From assembly GCF_001039355.2 (NCBI RefSeq), contig NW_019775636.1, forward strand, positions 75,802-139,801: a stretch of DNA of 64,000 nucleotides, read 5' to 3'. The number at the start of each line of letters is the position of its first letter. Positions within the stretch are counted from its first letter, which is position 1. Below, one piece after another: positions 57,501-64,000 of the stretch. A program made the translations under genes and the position numbers. The notes beneath the pieces were generated by a model that ran no database searches, was not told where the DNA came from, and saw only the letters and a program-made list of their open reading frames with translations. Source of the stretch: Lingula anatina (taxonomy: Eukaryota; Brachiopoda; Lingulata; Lingulida; Lingulidae).

Positions 57501-59868
57501 AGTTAAAAATGAGAGTTAAAGAGTGACTTTCTGTCATTTACCTCTTATAGAATTGTGACAGTGTTTGTTTTTAATTATTTATTATAAAGGCATGTCAGTC
57601 ATATTTTTAAAAAACAATTTTTTTGTCTGTAGAAAGGTGATATCATTGGCAGCAGATGCAATCCCTGTACTGGCAATTTTTACAGTGTTTGATGGCACAG
57701 CCGTAAGTGATTAATATGATATGTTTACATGAAAATGAATAACGGACCGTTTGAAAAATAAATCATTGCAGGCCATTTCTCATAAAAAATCTTAGCAGCG
57801 TTATGCTGTTTAAATATTTTTTGGCATTGTTTTTGTTAGAGAAGCATAAAATAATAATTTGGACGCCATCTTGACTTTTGGAATGTAATTTGGTAGAAAT
57901 GTGAGCAGCAAAAACATTCAGTCAGTTTAGGAAAAGGATGATGCAATAATTTTGTAAAATATCCAGGAATGCCCCTTACTTAATGAACATTTACAACCAA
58001 AATAAATTAATTTGCATAGAAAAAAAAGGGAACATACCAATAATTTCACAAGGCCTTTTTTTGCTTGGTTTTTCAAAATATTACATAAATATTTGAAATA
58101 AACTGTTTAGCACACTGGTATGTGATCCTACTATTATTTTCTGTTTTTTTCTTTTCTTTTTTTTCCAGGCAGTTTGTAATGGAATCCTACGAGGAGCAGG
58201 CAAACAAACCATTGGTGCTATCATCATATTTGTCTGTTATTACATCATAGGCCTTCCTATATCTATACCTGTCCTCTTTCTGACTGATCTCACAGTGAAA
58301 GGTAAGTATTGACAGTCCATTAGGCCTGTCATCATATTTATCTGCTATTATCTCATAGGTCTTTCTACTGGTATTATCTGTACCCATCATCTTTCTGACT
58401 CACTTCTCAATTTGATAATTTTTAAAATTTTTTTATTTATTCAGTTTAAAATTTTTGGAAAACATACATGTTTATATTTACAAATAACATTCAAACCTGT
58501 TGATATTCTTTGTTCTATAATTTGTGATGAAACCTATATTATGGGCATATAATTCTTTCTTTCTGACCTGATAGATTTTTGGTCAAAGATTTGGTGATTG
58601 AAATATTTAAATATAACATTTACTTTAAGGCTTCTGGATGGGACTTGCTATTGCGCTTGCAGTAGAATCCCTGGCAGCTTTTATTGTGGTCCAGTGCTTT
58701 ACTAAGTGGGATAAAGAAGTATTAAAGGTATATATCAGTTTATACTCTTGTCTAATGTTAATCGTAAAACTGTGGTCAAATTTTGGAGCAGATCAAGTCT
58801 TTTCCAGGCCCCAAGAGGGCCTGCAAAGTAATTGTTTGGTTTCCGTTTTCTGGACATGAGCGGGGCAGCTCTGGAGATATTTTTAGACAGTTTTCCACAG
58901 TATCTGTGTTGATCTATCCTTCATTTTTGACCATCTTCCCACAAAAATTGGATCCCCGTCAGTGTAAAATTGAAAATTTCTGACCATCATCTGGAATACT
59001 CAGAAGAGGGCTTCCATCCATCCCTGATGAGGTTTACTAAATAACTATTGTCCATCTCCTCAGGCCCAGGTGAGAGCAGGTGTGTTAGATGAGGTTTACT
59101 AAATAACTATTGTCCATCTCCTCAGGCCCAGGTGAGAGCAGGTGTGATAGACGAGGCTGCAGGTGATGACCAGCAGGTGCAAGAGAGGTTCCAGTCAGAC
59201 TCAGAAGCAGGTGGGTGTGTTGGTATTTAGGCACAGGTGGGTGTGTTGGTATACAGGCACAGGTGGGTGTGTTGGTATTCAGGCACAAATGGGCGTGTTG
59301 GTATATAGGCACAGGTGGGTGTTTTTGTTTTCAGGTGTTGGTATTCAGGCAGACTGGTGTAAGGGTAGTCAGGCAGATTGGTGTTTGGGTCAATGAGACA
59401 TCTTTATATGGAGATAATTTTGTTTTGCTAAGCATTTAGCATGACTTGAAGTAATTTAAGTTAGATATTCTTTGTATTAAGGTAATTTACGTTAGATTGG
59501 TAACACTATCCCATTACTGAACGATTTAAGAGGATACACTAGTTGTGAAACTAAGTTAACCAGAAGCTCATCTTACATTTTTAGAGTACTCAGATTACCA
59601 CAGCGAGTCGGAGGCTAATAGAGACAGTGCATCGCCTTTATTACACACCAGGCGGAGCCGGTCCAGGACAAGACGCCCCCGCAGTAGGTGTGCTACTCAG
59701 AAACGCTACATGTCACCTTATACCGTCCTACCTGACAGAGAAGTCCCTGAGATCAAACATGGGCAGCTGTCTAAGGGGCAGTTAATTTTTAGAAGAACTT
59801 TGGCATTTTTGTTTTCATTTGCTTTATTAGGTGCTGGACTTGCAATACGATTTTGTTTACCAAAGTAA
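49272..59868 (+). CDS. SLC47A1: MATE-family multidrug and toxin extrusion transporter (SLC47-type), complete, 19 coding exons
   Basis: Coding exons: 49272-49395, 49846-49982, 50729-50830, 51964-52032, 52302-52350, 52951-53050, 53338-53380, 53741-53785, 54402-54499, 54846-54943, 55545-55658, 55960-56027, 56362-56470, 57094-57169, 57633-57702, 58169-58301, 58630-58727, 59126-59210, 59585-59868; 633 codons plus TAA. Every junction has GT/AG and matching phase. The ATG is 11 bases after acceptor TTTCCAG, so a 5' untranslated exon lies upstream. Family landmarks: ELDAVGLANS after the first helices, TTACDTLFAQTFG, LLCFPCWALW, CIEWWSFEIG with the conserved substrate-binding Glu, ASSIRVGQALG, and CNGILRGAGKQTIGA. 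An extra C-terminal helix (RRTLAFLFSFALLGAGLAIR) follows a long cytosolic loop, as in animal MATE1. These proteins exchange protons for organic cations at the plasma membrane. Several introns hold duplicates of neighbouring exon edges (52758-52901, 56210-56295, 58317-58402, 59026-59087). Confidence 0.95.
50851..51101. mobile_element. Foldback MITE (family B) in a MATE intron
   Basis: TTAGACCCCATTCCCATACC at the left is matched by GGTATAGGGATGGGGTCTAA at the right. Inner arms GGTCCATCTCC and GGAGATGGACTGATCC continue the pairing. A diverged relative follows directly (about 51106-51345), and a fragment is at 16002-16190. Confidence 0.85.
52758..52901 (+). repeat. Two 72-bp tandem copies of the MATE exon-6 acceptor and exon start
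   Basis: Units 52758-52829 and 52830-52901 precede the genuine acceptor (52950). Each carries a TGCAG acceptor followed by a copy of the first ~20 exon bases (decoy exon starts 52800 and 52872). The genuine exon reads GVIILSLLC; the first copy reads GVIILSL then TAG. Use of either decoy would end translation at once. Confidence 0.85.
54096..54344. mobile_element. Foldback MITE, diverged relative of family B
   Basis: AAAGGGATGATTCCCAATGA on the left is matched by TCATTGGGAATGAACCCTAA on the right; inner arms GTTCTATGTAGATCGATC and GATTGATCTACATAGAAC also pair. A half-element remains near 55685-55790. It lies in the MATE intron before exon 9. Confidence 0.8.
54520..54551. repeat. (TG)n microsatellite
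   Basis: About 15 TG units 20 bp after the donor of MATE exon 9. Confidence 0.9.
54965..54988. repeat. (CT)n microsatellite
   Basis: About 12 CT units 21 bp after the donor of MATE exon 10. Confidence 0.9.
55277..55454 (+). mobile_element. MITE family A, copy 4
   Basis: Starts CAGGGGCAGATCCAG and ends CCACCCCT. ATATTA flanks both sides (55271-55276 and 55455-55460). It has the same internal motifs as copy 1, with an extra short insertion. Confidence 0.8.
56210..56295 (+). pseudogene. Decayed upstream copy of MATE exon 13
   Basis: CCCTGTGTTTCAAATCCCAA corresponds to TCCTGTCTTTCAGGTCCCAA of the real exon border at 56362, with the acceptor AG lost. Its translation FKSQCMGVLGKSNLLVGQAL still resembles FQVPMGIGVASSIRVGQAL. 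Similarity fades into a G run. It is not usable as an exon. Confidence 0.75.
58317..58402 (+). pseudogene. Decayed downstream copy of the 3' half of MATE exon 16
   Basis: Starting 16 bp after the exon-16 donor, TCATCATATTTATCTGCTAT and CATCTTTCTGACT repeat the exon's own TCATCATATTTGTCTGTTAT and CCTCTTTCTGACT. The copy has an indel that breaks the frame and lacks the GTGAAAG donor end. Confidence 0.8.
58860..59026 (+). mobile_element. MITE family A, copy 5 (most diverged)
   Basis: Starts near GGGGCAGCTCTGGAGATATT and ends CATCCCTG. The internal order TTTTCCACAGTAT, GATCTATCCTTCATTTTTGA and GTCAGTGTAAAATTGAAAA matches copy 2. It abuts the exon-18 tandem duplication. Confidence 0.75.
59026..59149 (+). 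repeat. 62-bp tandem duplication of the MATE exon-18 acceptor and exon start
   Basis: Units 59026-59087 and 59088-59149 differ at only one base that I can see (TTA/ATA near the end). Both contain CTCCTCAG|GCCCAGGTGAGA. The first copy reads AQVRAGVLDEVY then TAA, so only the second acceptor (exon start 59126) gives a productive message. Confidence 0.9.
59211..59360 (+). repeat. 26-bp minisatellite starting at the MATE exon-18 donor
   Basis: About five units of GTGGGTGTGTTGGTATTCAG with a GCACAG tail. The first unit is the genuine donor (AGCAG|GTGGGT at 59210/59211). Most units recreate a CACAG|GTGGGT donor-like sequence, so a string of decoy donors follows the true one. Confidence 0.85.
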
Positions 59869-60587
59869 GGTTATAGTGCAATAGTGGATATGAAAGATAT
59901 GGCTGATTGTGTACTTATAGATAATGTAAAATGTTGTGTATACAATTTTCAGCAATAAGGAACTTTTTGCGTTACAGCCAATATTAAATTAAACCCATTA
60001 GATTGGATTGGAAACATTATTTTTTGTGGTATTTAGTTCCAGATTGATTCTAGTCAAGAAAATACTTGATATTTTAGAGAGCTCTTGCATGTTTGTTTTC
60101 CTTTCTCTTACTTTTTATCTTATAGTGGGCTTTCATTAATGTATTTTTATTTTGCCTTATTTATAATTTTTTAAAGATGTTTCAACTAGAAAAAATTGTT
60201 TAATTCTATTTCATCTCTGCTCCATGGACAGTTAACCTGTGAATTGATTTTGTTTTTATGTTTACAGTAAGATGATACTGAAAGTGGCAACATCATGCAT
60301 CCTGCATTTTAATTTAGTTTTATTGCTGTTATAGTTGCCATTCTTTAGTTGTGATAGAAGTGATTGTTTGCAGGGATCTCTAGTTACCTGTTACATATTG
60401 TATCATGTTCTTAAATTGTGTGTACTATTTTAGAAGCCCCTGTGTTATCAGGGGAAACATGTATGTTCCTTCTTATGATGGAAGCTCCGATCATTGTTGT
60501 GAATTTAGAAAAGTGAGAACAAAGTTTACCAATCTTTTCTCAAATTCTGAAAACTTGATTCCACTTAAATTTGTTGTTTGAAATTCG

Positions 60588-60641
<54 letters not shown>

Positions 60642-61069
60642 TTTTTTCATGTAGCCCCAGTACTACATCAACTCCATGTTAAACATGCAGCTGAACACTC
60701 TGTCTACATTTTAGAATAGCAAGAAGTGCCACTCTGATCCGCCTATTCAATATCCCATATAAAATTGGATTTATTACTGAACTAGTCAGTGCAATTCTGA
60801 TTCTATTGTTAAACAAAATGTTCGAAGTATATGAGTTGTATTTGAAATGCTTTTTTAGAAAAAAAGGCCACCGATGCCACTAAGGTAATTGCTGTTATCT
60901 TAGAATCTTTTTAATCGAGTACATTTTTTGTTCGTCTGTCTGTCTGTTTGTTTGATTTTGTGTGTTAGTTTGTCTCTTGTGTTGGTCTTTGAACTTTGGC
61001 TAGACCCAAACGGCTTTAGGAGCGGCTTCGGAGCACTTCTTTTGTCCCTTGCCTTTCCCCTGTAAGTTA
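59869..61069. other. 3' flank of MATE and intergenic sequence
   Basis: No exon recognised. An ATTAAA at about 59986 could serve polyadenylation. An (AT)n tract followed by a poly-T run lies at about 60590-60647. Confidence 0.6.
60590..60647. repeat. (AT)n microsatellite followed by poly-T
   Basis: About 17 AT units, then about 23 T. Confidence 0.95.
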
Positions 61070-62037
61070 ATCTCCGATGGTGGCACTACCTCTAAATCTG
61101 CAACGGCTGTTAGATTTTTAAAATGTAAGACTTTTAGTTTCTAAGAAGGAACACATCCATTCGATGTTGACAGCTGTCCTTCGTCGGCTGTTGGTGGCTG
61201 CACTTCATTCTTGTTGGTTCCATTTTTTCAAAATCCAATTGTCCATCATTTGGTCCGTGTTAATGCACTTTTGGTCGTTTTTGTTGATATTATACTTATA
61301 AACTATCATCCTCTGTCGCCTGACATGTATAATACGTGCAGCATTAAACCCAAAAGCTAATATACGATAAACGGGGTATAATGATGAATGATCAATTTTG
61401 TCACGAATTCCTGTTGGACATAACGGGCCGCGCATTCCACAGTTGGAGTCCACGTATTCCAACCCATAAATGGTGAGAGAGAAAGGCACATTGGGTAAAT
61501 CCATCAGAGAGCAATTGCTCCAGTAATCTTCTTATTTGTTACCACTGTCACATATCGCATATCTCCGATGGTGGCACTTCCTCTAAATCTGCAGCGGCTG
61601 TTAGATTTTTAAAATGTAAGACATTTTGTTTCTTAGAAGGAACACATCCATTCGATGTTGACAGCTGTCCTTTGACGGCTGTTGGCGGCTGCACTTCAGT
61701 CTTGTTGTTTCCACCTTTTTTTAAATCCAATTGTCCATCATTTGGTCCGTGTTAATGCACTTTTGGTCGTTTTTGTTGATATACTTATAAACTGCCATCC
61801 TCTACCTCCTGACGTGTAATAATTGCAACATGAAACCCCAAAGCGGGGTAGTGCGGAACGATCACTTTGTCACGAATTCCTGTTGGACATAACGGGCCGC
61901 GCATTCCACAGTTGGAGTCCACGTATTCCAACCCATAAATGGTGAGAGAGAAAGGCACATCGGGTAAATCCAGCAGAGAGCAATTGCTCCAGTAATCTTC
62001 TTATCTGTTATCACTGTCACATATCGCATATGTCGAC
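61070..62037 (-). repeat. 491-bp tandem duplication of the 3' part of a GPCR-like gene
   Basis: Unit 61561-62037 and unit 61070-61560 align along their length with substitutions and small indels. On the minus strand each begins at CATATGCGATATGTGACAGT or its equivalent and ends CACCATCGGAGAT. The second unit starts mid-gene, so it carries only the part from the end of helix 3 onward, with its own frameshifts and stops. Confidence 0.85.
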
Positions 62038-62458
62038 AGATTTTCATGTATCTTTCAAATGCAATGAACAGCTTGTGATCCACAGAAATCACCACGCTTA
62101 CCAAGTTCATGTATATTTTTAGAAAAGACAATTTGTCGGAAAGGATAAGTCGATTTTTCATCACACATGCTGCAACTCTATTGAACGGCATGCAAATAGT
62201 TCCAGTCAGAAAACTGACTTCGGCAAGGCTTGCGATTGTAAAAATTGTCTTCTCTTGAAGTTCTTTATATTTTGCAAAGGCCAGTATAACGAGATCATTA
62301 GCTCCCGTTACACTGACGGCCAAAATTGCATTATGAACAATAAGAGGCCAACAGTAAAGACTTAAGCAGGAAAAGTAGTCTACGTCTGTTGCATTTGCAG
62401 TTGGCATCATCTCTTCTGAAACATTCAATCCAAACTCTTTCCAGGATTCTGTGGCCAT
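61862..62458 (-). pseudogene. Class A (rhodopsin-like) GPCR, helices 1-4 open, then broken
   Basis: The start codon at 62458 opens 198 codons with N-glycosylation sites NVS and NAT near the N-terminus. Helix 1 has TGANDLVILAF (Asn of the GN motif); helix 2 has SLAEVSFLTG with Glu where Asp is usual; helix 3 ends FERYMKI in place of DRY; helix 4 has ALCWIYPM; the loop after it has MGWNTW as in adenosine/lysolipid-type receptors. A TGA at 61862-61864 ends the frame before helix 5. Helix 5 and loop 3 (AFGFNAARIIHVRRQR) are readable only in another frame of the downstream duplicate. Helices 6 and 7 were not found. I call it a pseudogene; an unseen intron could change that. The ligand cannot be assigned. 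Confidence 0.7.
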
Positions 62459-62758
62459 CTTGCTGTGCACAAGATAACACTTCTGGATAAAAACATTATT
62501 TCCAGCACGAGAGAATTTTAATGGTCTCTAACGAATAACAGTAGAATTACTGTATTAACTTATTTCCCAAGCTTGTGTAACATGTGTCAATGAGTTTCTA
62601 AATGTTGGAAGTTTTCTCTAATTCGAGAAGTCAGATAATGTATAGCACCTAGGCTATGAGTTTTCAGGTCTTCTAACTAGTGAGTGACCTCGCGTGGATG
62701 GCAAGTCAATCTCCTGATTTCTAGAAATTTCTTCAAAATGGCGCCTTCTTGCAGAACC
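62459..62758. other. Upstream flank of the GPCR fragment
   Basis: No exon or recognisable repeat seen in these 300 bp. Confidence 0.5.
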
Positions 62759-62834
62759 TTATATTTCGGCTGCGTACTCATCTTTTGAATTTCTGGATCT
62801 CCGCAGCTTTCTTTGCACTTTGACCCCAGGCACT

Positions 62835-63130
62835 ACACTCTTCTCCGTGGGTACGATGCACCCTGGGTTCTTTACAACCCACATCTGACTGCTGATTCCT
62901 CGGGTACCCTGTGTTTCTGCGTATCTGCAGATATCTTCATGGGTACAGTTTGCCCTGGGTCCTTGAACAGCCCTCACCTGAGCACTGACTGCTGATTTCC
63001 CCGGGTACCCTGAGTTTCTGGGTAACTACAAGTGTTGTGACTTGTACCTTCGTGGATACAGTACATCCTGATTTCTTTACAACCCAAATCTGAGCACTGA
63101 CACTTCGGGTACCCTGAGTTTCTCACTGAG
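62835..63130. repeat. ~100-bp tandem repeat, about three units
   Basis: CGGGTACCCTG[AT]GTTTCT occurs near 62900, 63002 and 63104. TTC[AG]TGG[GA]TACAGT motifs recur between them. Units are diverged and similar in length. They lie next to, and partly within, the zinc-knuckle reading frame. Confidence 0.75.
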
Positions 63131-63258
63131 CTTATTCTCAACGTCTGGGCCTCTGTTGCGGCCTGTGGAGGGTTGGCCTGGCGCCCCAACCCTGTTGACT
63201 TTCCCACTTCTGGGCACTCCCTTCCAAAGTGAGCAGGGTTGCTGCACTTAAAGCACCT
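62974..63258 (-). pseudogene. CCHC zinc-knuckle fragment, possible retroelement gag remnant
   Basis: The minus strand reads CFKCSNPAHFGREC, a perfect C-x2-C-x4-H-x4-C knuckle, followed by PEVGKS and an open frame to 62974. A TAG stands directly before the knuckle in frame, so the upstream part is missing or spliced. No protease, reverse transcriptase or integrase is seen in the window. Retroelement gag is the commonest source of such a knuckle, but a cellular CCHC gene is possible. Confidence 0.5.
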
Positions 63259-63338
63259 CTATTCTTATTCGTTTCACTTAATCCCATACAAGTCATTAAT
63301 TGTCTAATATCTCGCAGAAAACGTATACCCTTTTTCAA

Positions 63339-64000
63339 TACAATGACTTATCGCAACTGGCCGCTCTTGTACCTCCTCTTATATACATTGTGACGAAGGT
63401 ATCGACTTTGTCTTACTGCTTACGTGAGGTAAGTACAAACAACTTCCATGTTCCTTCGTATTCTTTCTATGTTATCTACGATTTCTTCATCACCCTACAA
63501 CCTCTTACATCGTTCTCCGTCGTTTACATTATATTCTGCGCTTAAGTACGACGAAGTCATGTCAATCAACTCTATTTACTCTACAAAACACTCCCCGCTT
63601 CTTATTCACTCATGGCTGTCAATTACTAACATTACAGCATTACATTTTTGACCGGCTTATAATTTCTTCGTATGCTATCGATATTATTTAAAATATTCTT
63701 TTGTCACATATTTGCCATTTACTTCACCAGTCCGACGCAGGTGGCTTAAACAGTCTCGAATGAAAACTACTCATCTCACGATTCTTTTTATCTTACTGCG
63801 TAATACACAATTTGCGCATCTCAAATTCCCCGCCCTATGAACTCATTTTCTCACCTGACTTACTTCTCTAACACATTCACGTTAAACGATAATAAATCCA
63901 TTTATACTAGGTCACCATTGCCCACTCCCTCCCTGGCCTCTACGTGAGATGCCTGGGCAGTAGTTAGGCTGGCTGTCTACTGAGCTCCTGGCGGACATCT
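63339..64000. other. Unassigned right end
   Basis: Base composition is slightly richer in C on the plus strand than elsewhere. No conserved coding sequence, terminal repeat or tRNA was recognised. Confidence 0.5.

Overview
This window is nuclear DNA from an intron-rich, AT-rich animal. The gene content suggests a marine invertebrate: a HEPN/NB-ARC/TPR NOD-like gene, a secreted protein with dozens of EGF repeats plus CBM14 chitin-binding domains, and many short MITEs. The motif ACATGTA is frequent, which together with the rest makes a mollusc (perhaps a bivalve) plausible. The species is an inference and cannot be proven here. Nothing bacterial or organellar was seen.

Layout, left to right. 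1-4563: no gene recognised. 4564-7533 (minus): the 3' part of a beta-1,4-galactosyltransferase, cut by an assembly join at 7534. 7535-10020: non-coding, with MITE-like inverted repeats and a TG tract. 10021-15334 (minus): a STAND/NLR-type receptor locus. A HEPN exon (14746-15334) is followed by an NB-ARC/TPR exon present twice (12746-14145 truncated; 10021-12635 complete). 17672-38498 (plus): 33 single-exon EGF repeats followed by six chitin-binding exons; the 5' end was not found. 39885-42232: a second copy of the 3' end of that gene, very probably the other haplotype. 42793-47206 (minus): SCO1/2 cytochrome c oxidase copper chaperone, seven exons. 49272-59868 (plus): a complete MATE (SLC47-type) transporter, 19 coding exons, head to head with SCO. 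61070-62458 (minus): a broken class A GPCR with a tandem duplication of its 3' part. 62759-63258: a zinc-knuckle fragment next to ~100-bp tandem repeats, possibly a retroelement remnant.

Five single N bases (6081, 7534, 12745, 18201, 39884) mark contig joins. Three of them (6081, 12745, 39884) separate near-identical adjacent segments, so several apparent duplications are probably unmerged haplotypes; 7534 interrupts an exon.

The genes do not form one pathway. The most notable biology is the HEPN-NB-ARC-TPR protein (probably innate immune), the Notch-style glycosylation motifs through the EGF array, and a MATE gene whose introns hold several decayed or recent duplicates of its own exon edges.
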